DNA of 60,954 bases, from the NCBI RefSeq assembly GCF_900128885.1, contig NZ_FQTU01000015.1, positions 2,910 through 63,863 on the forward strand. The letters are read 5' to 3'. A program made the position numbers and the translations under genes. The notes under the pieces are model-generated. The model was not told where the DNA came from. It worked only from the letters and a program-made list of their open reading frames with translations, and did not search any database. Below, in pieces: positions 8,689 through 16,487 of this stretch; within the stretch, counting starts at the first letter, position 1, and every line of letters starts with the position of its first letter. Source of the DNA: Alkalibacter saccharofermentans DSM 14828. GTDB taxonomy: Bacteria; Bacillota; Clostridia; Eubacteriales; Alkalibacteraceae.

Positions 8689-9867
8689 TTAAATCCCTTC
8701 AAAAATAGAATCTCTGTTCTTTCTTATGTCATCAACAGCTTGTTCTATAGCTTTAATTATTTTTTTATCTTTAATGCCACAATGGGTCTTCAAGAAAAGC
8801 TCCGTTCCTAAGCGGCTTAATAAGCCTTCCATCTCTACCGCTTCTGAATCATCTTTATCTCTATAACTCAATACAGCAGCGACCGTAATAATAGATTCCT
8901 TTGGAAATTGTCCAAGTTTTCTTAATTTTAATATCGGTCCCACTATCCTCTCGTCAGCTCCCAATTTGCGCATTGGAGACCTTGCTACTCTTGATACTTC
9001 ATCTTCAACATACGGACTTTTATGCCTTTGAAGGGTGCTTTCAATAAATGACTCTAAATCTTTGTCATTCATTGAGTATTCAGATTTTAAATACCTGGAA
9101 TTAATCAACATTACTTTTCTTACAAATTCAAATATTTTCTCATCTGCCAATGATTCTTGTACGGTTTTCTTCTCAAATATATACCCAATATATGCCGCTA
9201 TGGCATGTCCGGCATTTACTATATATAGTTTTCTCTCAATGTATGGTTTTAAGTCGTCTACGCAAACAAGATTTTTCAGCTGCTTCAATACATATGCATT
9301 TTTAAATTTTGATTTTTCTACGACCCATTCTCGATAAGGCTCTACCACAGGTATGTTTAAGCCATTAACCTCTTTTGACAACGCTTGCCTATCTATAGCA
9401 GAGTTGACAAACCCGGTATTGCTCAATATCATTTTCCATACATCCTCTGAAACTTGATTTTGTATCTCGTTTTTCAATCGATCGGTTGCATTTATCGCAT
9501 TTTCATTTGCAATTAAGTCGATTTTTTTATTGGTCAATCCTCTTGCAACAAGGCATTTTGCCATTAACTTTGATATCTTTTCTATGTTCTCCATCCCGAT
9601 AGAAGTTGTTATCAAATCAGCTTCTAAAATTCTGTCTATTATATCTTTTTCATCTGCTAATATGTTTAAAGCTGACACGCTATCGATTTCAACCTGGGTG
9701 CCTTTCCCATCCGCATATTCTATCACATATTTACCATTTGCATTCAAGTAATCGATCAGCTCTTGATTTATGTCAATAAACGTTATCTCAAAACCGTCTT
9801 TATTCAGTAATTCCCCAATAAGACCTCTTCCAATATTGCCTGCGCCAAAATGAACTGCTTTCAGCAT
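8689..9867 (-). CDS. mtlD: Mannitol-1-phosphate 5-dehydrogenase
   Basis: It oxidises mannitol 1-phosphate to fructose 6-phosphate with NAD. The N-terminus has the family's Rossmann start KAVHFGAGNIGRGLIGELL; the C-terminal helical domain contains the conserved YIVNAGHAIAAYIGY segment with catalytic-type polar residues, followed by SPYVEDEVSRVARSP. Length (392 from ATG 9867) is normal for MtlD. Four residues upstream is another possible start, but MLKAVHFG fits the family. The substrate could be another hexitol or pentitol phosphate, given the unusual neighbours. Confidence 0.92.
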   Translation of the reverse strand: MLKAVHFGAGNIGRGLIGELLNKDGFEITFIDINQELIDYLNANGKYVIEYADGKGTQVEIDSVSALNILADEKDIIDRILEADLITTSIGMENIEKISKLMAKCLVARGLTNKKIDLIANENAINATDRLKNEIQNQVSEDVWKMILSNTGFVNSAIDRQALSKEVNGLNIPVVEPYREWVVEKSKFKNAYVLKQLKNLVCVDDLKPYIERKLYIVNAGHAIAAYIGYIFEKKTVQESLADEKIFEFVRKVMLINSRYLKSEYSMNDKDLESFIESTLQRHKSPYVEDEVSRVARSPMRKLGADERIVGPILKLRKLGQFPKESIITVAAVLSYRDKDDSEAVEMEGLLSRLGTELFLKTHCGIKDKKIIKAIEQAVDDIRKNRDSIFEGI

Positions 9868-9882
9868 TTTATTCACCATCCC

Positions 9883-10440
9883 CTATTCTAGATTTGCGTG
9901 ATATTCCCAGAGGCTATGGATATCTATCGATTTATTTCTAACCATCATCAAAGCAACTATGTCTCCTAAGATCAATAAGCTTTGCTCAAACAAGCTTGTC
10001 ATAGGTTGGATTGATTTGATTGCATCCTGTGTATCCAACTTTGTGGTTACCGGTATGCGTACAAACAGATCAGTAAATTTTTTCATGCTGCTATCTGGAT
10101 TAGAACCTATATGAACTACTCTAGCATTATATTTTTTTGCTTTTTCTGCAATTATCAAAGGTATCGCGCTTTCTCCGCTACCTGAACCAACAATAAGCAA
10201 ATCCTTATCTGTAATTGCCGGTTCCGTTATTTCTCCTACAATGACAGTTTTTATTCCTAAATGCGCCAACCTTTTAGCCACAGACTTTAATGACAACAAA
10301 ACTCTGCCTACGCCAATGAAAAATACTTTATCCGCTTTTTCAATCTCATCTATCAATCCTTCAACTTCATTGCCTGAAATCAAACTGATAGCTTCACCTA
10401 TTTCTCCAACCACTTCTTGTCTTATCGCTTCAAATTTCAT
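9883..10440 (-). CDS. 6-phospho-3-hexuloisomerase-like SIS-domain protein
   Basis: This is a sugar-phosphate isomerase of the SIS fold. It resembles 6-phospho-3-hexuloisomerase (HxlB), which interconverts arabino-3-hexulose 6-phosphate and fructose 6-phosphate in the ribulose monophosphate route. Features seen are GVGRVLLSLKSVAKRLAHLG, the phosphate-binding SGSGESAIPL, and a C-terminus TSLFEQSLLILGDIVALM...HANLE typical of that family. The start MKFEAIRQE (10440) follows AGGGAG at good spacing, giving 185 residues. There is no hexulose-phosphate synthase here, so the metabolic role inside a mannitol operon is not established. Confidence 0.85.
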   Translation of the reverse strand: MKFEAIRQEVVGEIGEAISLISGNEVEGLIDEIEKADKVFFIGVGRVLLSLKSVAKRLAHLGIKTVIVGEITEPAITDKDLLIVGSGSGESAIPLIIAEKAKKYNARVVHIGSNPDSSMKKFTDLFVRIPVTTKLDTQDAIKSIQPMTSLFEQSLLILGDIVALMMVRNKSIDIHSLWEYHANLE

Positions 10441-10454
10441 AATCTTAGCTCCCT

Positions 10455-11150
10455 TCACTTTGAACTTTTAAGGCTATTATTTATTAAGCCCTCTATTGTT
10501 TTTTTATTTTCCACCAAGCTGTTTTCTTTTGAGAAAAGACTAGTGCTGCCTAATACCAAATTGTCTGCACCTGATTTTACCAACTCAGATATAGAGCTCA
10601 TGGAAACGCGTCCGTCCACTTGGATAGTGGCATCAAGTTTTTTGTCCGTTATGATTTTTTTCAGATCTCTTATTTTTTGATTTGCATATTTGACTTGTTT
10701 TTCATTCTTATCAGTAGCAAATCCTGGGTTAATGAGCATTAGCAAGACGCTGTCTAGTTCAGGCAATATATAATCCAAAACGCTCAAGCTTGTTGCCGGG
10801 TTCAGTGCCACCCCTACATCCACTCCTGCCTTCTTTATAAGGTTTATATTCCTATCAACATGCAAGCTGCTTTCGTAGTGAAATGATATCTGCTGTACAC
10901 CTATTGCAAGAAGCTCCTTAATGTACATCTCATTATTCAAAGACATTATGTGGACATCAAAGTCCATATCTGTTATATCCCGCAATTTTTTTATAGTATC
11001 GATTCCAAGAGGCATGCTTGGACTAAATGCACCATCGATAATATCGATGTGTAGATAATCAACATCCAACGACTCTAATTCCTTGACACTTCCATTTAAA
11101 TCCGTCAAATTTGCACACATAACCGACGGAGATAATTTAACACCTTTCAT
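10455..11150 (-). CDS. Ribulose-phosphate 3-epimerase family protein
   Basis: This is a TIM-barrel 3-epimerase acting on ketose phosphates (ribulose 5-phosphate, or allulose 6-phosphate in the AlsE branch). Metal and catalytic positions are present: HIDIIDG with His and Asp, FDVHIM, and the late aspartate in IQVDGRVSM. It has 231 residues, within family range. It is the first gene of the operon, 24 bases behind a strong promoter, and overlaps no neighbour. Because a general Rpe is usually encoded with translation or cell-wall genes, I read this as a dedicated copy for the operon's substrate. Confidence 0.88.
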   Translation of the reverse strand: MKGVKLSPSVMCANLTDLNGSVKELESLDVDYLHIDIIDGAFSPSMPLGIDTIKKLRDITDMDFDVHIMSLNNEMYIKELLAIGVQQISFHYESSLHVDRNINLIKKAGVDVGVALNPATSLSVLDYILPELDSVLLMLINPGFATDKNEKQVKYANQKIRDLKKIITDKKLDATIQVDGRVSMSSISELVKSGADNLVLGSTSLFSKENSLVENKKTIEGLINNSLKSSK

Positions 11151-11180
11151 ACCTGCACCTTCTTTGCTTTGTTTTTCTTA

Positions 11181-11209
11181 ATTATAAACCCGTTTCACGC
11201 ACATGTCAA
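11181..11209 (-). promoter_or_regulatory. Promoter of the mannitol-type operon
   Basis: On the minus strand TTGACA (11204-11209) and TATAAT (11181-11186) are separated by exactly 17 bases, a full sigma-A consensus. Transcription should start near 11174, leaving a leader of about 24 bases before the epimerase gene. A promoter this good implies control by a repressor. Confidence 0.85.
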
Positions 11210-11262
11210 TACATACATGCATTTTTATTTGCTTTTAACTGCGTTTATGTGCATGTTTTTAC
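11210..11262. promoter_or_regulatory. Candidate DeoR-type operator region
   Basis: Between the two divergent promoters lie repeated words: GCATTTTTATTTGCTTTT and GCATGTTTTTACTTTTATTT in the same direction, and ACATGCAT/GTGCATG in opposition. Tandem or palindromic repeats of this kind in a divergent promoter are usual for DeoR-family repressors. Exact operator boundaries cannot be set from sequence. Confidence 0.45.
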
Positions 11263-11287
11263 TTTTATTTAAGTTTTATGGTATAAT
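11258..11287 (+). promoter_or_regulatory. Promoter of the DeoR-family regulator gene
   Basis: TTTACT (11258-11263), 18 bases, then TATAAT (11282-11287). The expected start is near 11294, which leaves a long leader of about 145 bases before the coding region. Confidence 0.65.
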
Positions 11288-11310
11288 ATTCGCGATAGAT
11301 AAGCGGATCA

Positions 11311-11401
11311 ACCCACAGAAAATATGTTCTTCCATGATCTCATGATAAAAAATCGTATTTTCTATGGGCGAGCGCACGCGACCGACGATGCGGCGAGCAT
11401 C
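11311..11401 (+). promoter_or_regulatory. Structured 5' leader of the DeoR-family gene
   Basis: A 15-base stem with one mismatch and one G-U pair (CCCACAGAAAATATG 11311-11325 with 11354-11368) encloses a second small palindrome (CATGA 11333-11337, TCATG 11340-11344). It is followed by a GC-rich patch, unlike the surrounding AT-rich DNA, with another hairpin GATGC-GGCGA-GCATC (11387-11401). No known riboswitch class is recognised and no T run follows, so this is a structured leader of unknown function. Confidence 0.5.
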
Positions 11402-11439
11402 CGCGCTTTAAATAATGAATTTGCAAAGGGGATGATACA

Positions 11440-12198
11440 ATGTTAAAAGAAGAACGTCAACAGAACATATTGAATTTATTAGAAAAAGAAAACAAGGTAA
11501 TTGCAAGTAATTTAAGCCAGCTATTTAACGTGTCAGAGGATACGATACGCAGGGATCTAAAAGAGCTTGATCAAAAGGGATTGGTGCGCAGAGTTCATAG
11601 TGGAGCTTTAAAGGCCGGACCGCCGGTAACATCTTTTAACTATCGACAAAACATTGCCAGCGAAATCAAAGACAAGCTGGCTAAAAGCGCTCTTAGCTTC
11701 TTAAAAGAAAATTCTGTCATAATAATCGACGGAGGCACCACAAATATACATCTAGCAAAAAACTTGCCTCTCGATTTCAATGCCACTATTATTACAAACA
11801 GCCCTCCATTAGCAGTAGCGCTGGAGCAGCATAACAATATTGAATTAATAATGATAGGCGGCATTTTGTACAAAGAGTCCATGGTAAGCCTTGGCATAGA
11901 CACCTATCAGTTTTTGCAAACTATACGAGCGGATATGTATGTAATGGGCATATATAATATCGATCCTCAAATAGGAATCAGCGTGCCCACTCTTACAGAG
12001 GCTCAAATCAAACGGGCCATGATTGAATCATCAGCTGATACTATGGGATTGGCGACTAGCGATAAATTAGGAACCGTGAGCAAGAATATCATTTCTTCAT
12101 CAGACAGCCTTTCTTACCTAATAACTGAAAACGCAGACAATAAGATAGTCAAAGAATTCTCAAAAAAGAACATCACCGTTATAAATAACGATATGTAA
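11440..12198 (+). CDS. DeoR/GlpR-family transcriptional regulator
   Basis: This is a sugar-phosphate-responsive repressor, probably of the divergent mannitol-type operon. The N-terminal helix-turn-helix of the DeoR family is clear (MLKEERQQNILNLLEKENKV, then VSEDTIRRDLKELDQKGLVRRVHSGA). The C-terminal DeoRC effector domain has IIIDGGTTNIHLAKNLP and the late TSDKLGTVS loop that binds a phosphorylated sugar. It has 252 residues, full length. AAAGGGG precedes the ATG. Mannitol operons more often use MtlR with PTS domains, so a DeoR-type controller fits a broader sugar-phosphate role. Confidence 0.9.
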   Translation: MLKEERQQNILNLLEKENKVIASNLSQLFNVSEDTIRRDLKELDQKGLVRRVHSGALKAGPPVTSFNYRQNIASEIKDKLAKSALSFLKENSVIIIDGGTTNIHLAKNLPLDFNATIITNSPPLAVALEQHNNIELIMIGGILYKESMVSLGIDTYQFLQTIRADMYVMGIYNIDPQIGISVPTLTEAQIKRAMIESSADTMGLATSDKLGTVSKNIISSSDSLSYLITENADNKIVKEFSKKNITVINNDM

Positions 12199-12216
12199 AT
12201 GTATCCAGCTTTAAAG

Positions 12217-12248
12217 AAGCCCTCGCCGTTTTAATTCGGCAAGGGCTT
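12217..12248. terminator. Bidirectional terminator
   Basis: The stem is AAGCCCTCGCCG (12217-12228) with CGGCAAGGGCTT (12237-12248), one mismatch, A-rich before and T-rich after. It lies between the convergent ends of the deoR-family gene and the first GGDEF/HD-GYP gene and can serve both. Confidence 0.9.
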
Positions 12249-12266
12249 TTTAAAAGCTATGTGATG

Positions 12267-14939
12267 CTAAGCTTTTCTCATGATGTTCACAAATATATCT
12301 ACTATTTTAAGATCGAATTGAGTCCCCGAGCATCTTACAAGCTCTTCAAGAGCCTCATCCTTGGACTTTGGATTTTGATAAGGTCTTTTAGCAGTCATTG
12401 CTTCATAGGCATCTGCTACGGCAATGATTCTTGAGTTAATGGGTATCTCATCACCAATCAAGCCTTCAGGATAACCTTTCCCGTCAGGTCTTTCATGATG
12501 ATAAAGCACATCCTCGGCGAAAACCGAATATTCATCTACCGACTTTAATATCTGGTAGCTTGTTTCAGGATGTCTTTTTATAATCTCAAATTCTTCATCT
12601 GTAAGCTTTGAAGGTTTATTTAAAATTTCCGACGGCACCATGATTTTGCCTATGTCATGCAATATACCTGCAGTTTTTATTTCTTGAATCTTATTTTCTT
12701 CAAACCCCATGGCTCTGGCAATCTCTTCGCAGTACTGAGACACTCTTTCCGTATGAATTTGTTCCTGGTCATATTTGTGGTTTATGTTTTTTAAGACTGT
12801 TTCAATTGTTCTATTTCTCATTGCCTTGCCATACTTCAGTTTGTCTTTGTACATATTGTTATCCGCTATGGTCATGACATCTTTGATATCTTGGCCTTTA
12901 TTTTCTTTAACTGCAAACCCTACTGCCAATGACACTACTATTGAATCAATCTTTGTATTTGATGCTCTGTTCAAGATCCTCTTTTTAACTTGTTCCGCTT
13001 CTTCTAGTGAAGTTTTGGGGAGCAATACACAAAACTCATCTCCTCCCATGCGCCCTACTATATCTACCGACCTACATTTTTCCTTTAAAATGTTCGATAC
13101 CCGAACCAATAGCTCATCACCCATTTTATGACCAAATGCATCATTGGTAAGCTTAAGGCCATTAACGTCTATCACCATTATCGCTAAAGGCAAGTTTCTA
13201 TCCTGGTCCAATCTTGCAATCGTATCTTCCATATATCTTCTGTTGTAGAGCCCTGTTAAATGATCGTGAAAACTCAAGTATTCTATTTCTTTGAGCTTTT
13301 CTTTTTTATCACTAAAATCCCTGAATACAATTACTACTCCTGTGATTTTTCCTGACTGAGCCTTTATTGGTCCAACGCTGTCCTCTATAGGTGTTTCTCG
13401 CCCATTTTTAGCAATTAAGACAGTATGATTTGCCAATTCGACAATTCCTCCTGTATCCAATACTTTTTGAACCGGATCTTCGCATATTTCTCTGGTTTGT
13501 TCATTTATTATTTTAAAAACATCAATAAAATGCTTGCCTTTGGCTTCACTTAAGCTCCATCCGGTCAAATTTTCAGCAATGGGATTCATCACCGTAACAA
13601 GGCCTTTTTTGTCGGTTGCTATTACTCCATCTCCTACTGATAGCAATGTAGTCCTAAATCTTTCTTTTTCATTAAACAGCTCATAGGTTCGCATCTCGAC
13701 TTCAGACTCTAGGTTATATATCAAATGATATAACTCATCTGCTGTTTCATTAAAAGAATCTGCCAGCCTTCCAACTTCAATGTATTTTGAAGGGCCTGCT
13801 CTTGCAGTCAAGTCTCCTTTTATTAATTTTTCATTTACCCTTACTAGCTCATCAATAGGGCTTAAAAGCCTTTTAACACCAAATACAAATATTAAAAACA
13901 ATGCTGTGGAAATTGACAGGGAATATGCCAAAGCCTTTTGCATCCCTAAAAACAAATCATTTGTGATGAGGCTTAAAGGAACTGTGCTAATGACTAACCA
14001 GTCTATGCCGTTAGCCTGATAAGGGCTTATTCTCGACTGATAGGCATCCCCCTCAACGTCCAACTTTTCATATTCGTCCATATTTATGTAGTTATTGTAA
14101 ATTCCCGACAAAGCCTTATCATCTAAATCTTCGACTGTTATTCTCTCAAATATTCCATCAGAATTTTCCATGAAATTATCTGTTCCGATAGAATTGGCAA
14201 TGACATAACCTGTATCTCTTTCTACGATTGCAATTAATGCCTTGTTACCTCTAGAGATTTCTTCTAAATTTTCATTGATGCGATTTAATGTCATATGGGA
14301 AGACAAAACACCGTAAAGTTCACCGGAATCATCATAAATAGGCACCGCCGCAGATACAGTTAAATCATGCATTACGAAATGTTTGTAAACCGGCGAAAAT
14401 ACCACTTCTTCAGAATCTATCGCCGCTTTGAACCAATCTCTAGTCCTTGGATCAAAACTACCGGCGTTGACTACTTTTTTAACCAGTCGATGCTGTTCAT
14501 CTATGGAATAGTACCATGATTCTCCGTTTGTCTCAGAGTTGTTTATCATTACCTCGATTTCATTTAATTGATTCTTTCTTGCCCCATAGTATTCCCCCGC
14601 ATTCGTTCCAAAACTGAAGCTGTATACTTCCTCATCGATGTGAGTCTTCATTGAATTTATGAAAAAAACATCCCGCTCCGCGGAATTATCAATCTCTACA
14701 ATTTTTCTTTCTATCAAGCCTCTATTGACTTCTACGATATGTCGCGGCACGTGCATATACTCATTGACTTCAGTGATGATTTCTCTATGAAGTTCATCCG
14801 CTAATGTAGCGGTAGTATCCTCAGCAGATTTCATCCAATTGTCAAAAACAATATATAGGCTTCCGCCTGTCAATATCAATAAAGCAATCAAGAACACCAG
14901 TATTATAACGGTTTTTATAGATATACTCTTTGCTTTCAT
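12267..14939 (-). CDS. Membrane sensor with Cache, HAMP, PAS, GGDEF and HD-GYP domains
   Basis: This is a predicted cyclic-di-GMP enzyme at the membrane. In order: an N-terminal helix (about 6-30), an extracellular dCache-like ligand domain to about 340, a second helix, HAMP (LSPIDELVRVNEKLIKGDLTA), PAS (VGDGVIATDKKGLVTVMNP), GGDEF and HD-GYP. The synthase motif GGDEF is intact and an inhibitory-site RSVD stands five residues before it. The phosphodiesterase motifs HDIGK and HHERPDGKGYPEGL are also intact, so both activities are possible. The start is the ATG at 14939, eight bases after GGGGGA. It is closely similar to the gene ending at 17279. Confidence 0.92.
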   Translation of the reverse strand: MKAKSISIKTVIILVFLIALLILTGGSLYIVFDNWMKSAEDTTATLADELHREIITEVNEYMHVPRHIVEVNRGLIERKIVEIDNSAERDVFFINSMKTHIDEEVYSFSFGTNAGEYYGARKNQLNEIEVMINNSETNGESWYYSIDEQHRLVKKVVNAGSFDPRTRDWFKAAIDSEEVVFSPVYKHFVMHDLTVSAAVPIYDDSGELYGVLSSHMTLNRINENLEEISRGNKALIAIVERDTGYVIANSIGTDNFMENSDGIFERITVEDLDDKALSGIYNNYINMDEYEKLDVEGDAYQSRISPYQANGIDWLVISTVPLSLITNDLFLGMQKALAYSLSISTALFLIFVFGVKRLLSPIDELVRVNEKLIKGDLTARAGPSKYIEVGRLADSFNETADELYHLIYNLESEVEMRTYELFNEKERFRTTLLSVGDGVIATDKKGLVTVMNPIAENLTGWSLSEAKGKHFIDVFKIINEQTREICEDPVQKVLDTGGIVELANHTVLIAKNGRETPIEDSVGPIKAQSGKITGVVIVFRDFSDKKEKLKEIEYLSFHDHLTGLYNRRYMEDTIARLDQDRNLPLAIMVIDVNGLKLTNDAFGHKMGDELLVRVSNILKEKCRSVDIVGRMGGDEFCVLLPKTSLEEAEQVKKRILNRASNTKIDSIVVSLAVGFAVKENKGQDIKDVMTIADNNMYKDKLKYGKAMRNRTIETVLKNINHKYDQEQIHTERVSQYCEEIARAMGFEENKIQEIKTAGILHDIGKIMVPSEILNKPSKLTDEEFEIIKRHPETSYQILKSVDEYSVFAEDVLYHHERPDGKGYPEGLIGDEIPINSRIIAVADAYEAMTAKRPYQNPKSKDEALEELVRCSGTQFDLKIVDIFVNIMRKA

Positions 14940-15152
14940 AATCAATCCCCCGCAGACATCAGAATTATATTTGCCATTTCATTCTTTAAGATTTTTAGCA
15001 ATATTTTCTACCATAACGCTACTTAATTCTACCTTTAGCCGGTTAAAAACACAATCTATTTAATTTATTTTTTTCATAAAATCCACTCGCTATATTTGTC
15101 ATCATTTTTTATAAGAATATTTCATATTTCATCCACAAGACCTATTCATTCA

Positions 15153-15344
15153 TCATTCCAGGAAGGATTGCCTGGTGAACATCAAAGCATTGCATATTGA
15201 CTGTTTACCAAACCTTACCCTTATTTCGTCTATCGCCTCTTCCAAGGCTTCCCTCTTCCGCCTTTTACACAAGTCGTCCAAAACATCCGTCTGTAGTGGC
15301 GCATCTTGTGGAATAAGTGATATGCCTGAGGATATCCAGCGCAT
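15153..15344 (-). pseudogene. C-terminal remnant of a Y-family DNA polymerase
   Basis: The frame ends with QTDVLDDLCKRRK and then EALEEAIDEIRVRFGKQSI, the conserved tail of DinB/UmuC-like translesion polymerases, including the IDEIRxRFGKxSI helix that follows the little-finger domain. The other 350 or so residues are missing: the frame is closed by stops a few codons upstream. It is a decayed leftover of a plasmid-, phage- or ICE-type polymerase gene. It lies in a stretch with no intact gene. Confidence 0.6.
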
Positions 15345-15405
15345 AACACTCGTTCACGAAATAAGTCACGCAGTCTTGCATAGAAAATCTCGAAGTTTTA
15401 AATAG
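15310..15405 (+). pseudogene. Remnant of an ImmA/IrrE-like zinc peptidase
   Basis: On the plus strand the frame reads MPEDIQRITLVHEISHAVLH before a stop. The HEXXH motif (HEISH), preceded by QRxTLxH, is the signature of the ImmA/IrrE (peptidase M78) family, often carried by mobile elements next to repressors. Nothing upstream in this frame looks like the rest of the protein and the upstream DNA is used by the polymerase remnant on the other strand, so I treat it as a fragment. Confidence 0.45.
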
Positions 15406-15461
15406 AAAAAGTATTGGACATTCGCCAGGCCCCCTCTCTAAAGTCTGGAGGACAGGGCGAC

Positions 15462-15566
15462 ATGTATACGATTGAAGTTAAAAAACAAAAGCGTTTTTTA
15501 TTCTTTGAAAGAAATGCCGCCCTTTACGGGAATAATATCGGGCGATGGTTTATAGAAAAACTTTAG
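15462..15566 (+). CDS. Possible 34-residue protein
   Basis: This is a short frame starting MYTIEVKKQKRFLFFERN and ending GRWFIEKL, with GGAGG ten bases before the ATG. It is basic and aromatic. It sits alone between gene debris and a hairpin at 15620. No family is recognised. It may be a genuine small protein or the tail of a decayed gene. Confidence 0.35.
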   Translation: MYTIEVKKQKRFLFFERNAALYGNNIGRWFIEKL

Positions 15567-15619
15567 GTGGGATTTAAATTGTCTGGTTTTTTGAACGGGG
15601 GAAAAAGTACGACAGTAAG

Positions 15620-15644
15620 AAGCCTGTCTCTTAGAGGCAGGCTT
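15620..15644. terminator. Intrinsic terminator hairpin
   Basis: The stem is AAGCCTGTCTC (15620-15630) with GAGGCAGGCTT (15634-15644). It is followed on the plus strand by TTCATCATTT and lies 35 bases beyond the fasciclin gene stop on the minus strand. The T tract is weak in both directions. Confidence 0.5.
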
Positions 15645-15679
15645 TCATCATTTATCAACTCTTAAATTTTTGTTTAAAT

Positions 15680-16312
15680 TTATTTTTTAGACTTTTTCCT
15701 AAATGCTACTATGCCAGTAGCTCCCAAAGCCGCTGTCAATAGATACGGCAATGCTCCAATATCTCCGGTTTGTGGCACTGTTGTTTCTTCTTCAGCATCT
15801 TCTTCAGCATCTTCTTCAACTTCCAATACGAAGCTATCTGGGACTAACACAGTATCTATAATGTGTATTACGCCGTTAGTAGCCTCTACATCTGCTGTAG
15901 TTACTGTTGAGTCATTGATTTTCACTCCGTCGGTCAAAGAAACTTCAATTGTTTCGCCCAACAGCGTCTCAGGAGTCATTCCTTCTTCCAAATCAGTTGA
16001 CATTACAGAGCCACTGACAACATGGTATAGAAGTACATCAGAAAGCTGTGGATGATTTAATAAATCTTCAGCTTCTATACCCAACTCATTTAAAAGCTTG
16101 GCAAAAGCATCATTAGTAGGCGCAAAAACTGTAAAAGGTCCTTCACCTGATAATGTATCTACCAATTCTGCTTTTTGCAGAGCTGCCACTAAAGTGCTAA
16201 AATCTTCATTCCCTGCAGCAATCTCGACAATTGTCTCATCTGCCGCAAATGCAGTTGATGAAAAAGCTACCAATAGCAAAATCATCAGTACAGCAATTAC
16301 TTTTCTTTTCAT
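15680..16312 (-). CDS. Secreted fasciclin-domain protein with sortase sorting signal
   Basis: This is a surface-anchored adhesion-type protein of 210 residues. A signal peptide (MKRKVIAVLMILLLVAFSS...AFA, about 1-23) leads into one FAS1 domain (GPFTVFAPTNDAFAKLL, later NGVIHIIDTVLVP). An acidic linker of EEDAEE type follows, then the sorting signal VPQTGD, a hydrophobic segment and the basic tail RKKSKK. The motif departs from LPXTG and resembles the (S/P)PXTG type used by class B sortases of clostridia, and a class B sortase gene is divergent 175 bases away. FAS1 domains mediate cell or matrix adhesion; the ligand is unknown. GGGGAGG precedes the start. Confidence 0.92.
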   Translation of the reverse strand: MKRKVIAVLMILLLVAFSSTAFAADETIVEIAAGNEDFSTLVAALQKAELVDTLSGEGPFTVFAPTNDAFAKLLNELGIEAEDLLNHPQLSDVLLYHVVSGSVMSTDLEEGMTPETLLGETIEVSLTDGVKINDSTVTTADVEATNGVIHIIDTVLVPDSFVLEVEEDAEEDAEEETTVPQTGDIGALPYLLTAALGATGIVAFRKKSKK

Positions 16313-16386
16313 TTTGAATCCTCCCCTTATTTTTTTCTATGCCAAGCGTTGTAGTCGTTTACACACTTAATCTATACCCCTTAAAC

Positions 16387-16411
16387 GTATATTTAAAATC
16401 ATTTAATATAC
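16387..16411. promoter_or_regulatory. AT-rich inverted repeat between fasciclin and sortase genes
   Basis: Arms GTATATTTAAA and TTTAATATAC pair around a short centre with one unpaired base. It is the only dyad in the divergent promoter region and may be an operator shared by both genes. Confidence 0.35.
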
Positions 16412-16442
16412 ATTTAACAATTTTTTTTTGATATAATTATAA
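16412..16442 (+). promoter_or_regulatory. Probable sortase promoter
   Basis: TTAACA is followed after about 18 bases, mostly T, by TATAAT, with further TATA-rich sequence after it. The region is so AT-rich that other -10 choices are possible. Confidence 0.4.
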
Positions 16443-16487
16443 TATAGTATATGATTTTACAAACAAATATGAAACTAGGTGTTTTAA

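Noticed and set aside
15680..15720. Canonical LPXTG in the fasciclin protein
   Set aside because: The motif is VPQTG, not LPXTG; it is reported as a variant consistent with class B sortases rather than forced to the classical signal.
16376..16384. SigB-like promoter (GGGTAT) before the fasciclin gene
   Set aside because: A GTTTAA word is present but at the wrong distance from GGGTAT, so it does not fit the general-stress consensus.
15064..16487. Possible c-di-GMP riboswitch near the surface-protein genes
   Set aside because: I looked for the conserved GEMM words in all gaps from 15.0 to 16.5 kb and at 19.85-20.08 kb and did not see them.
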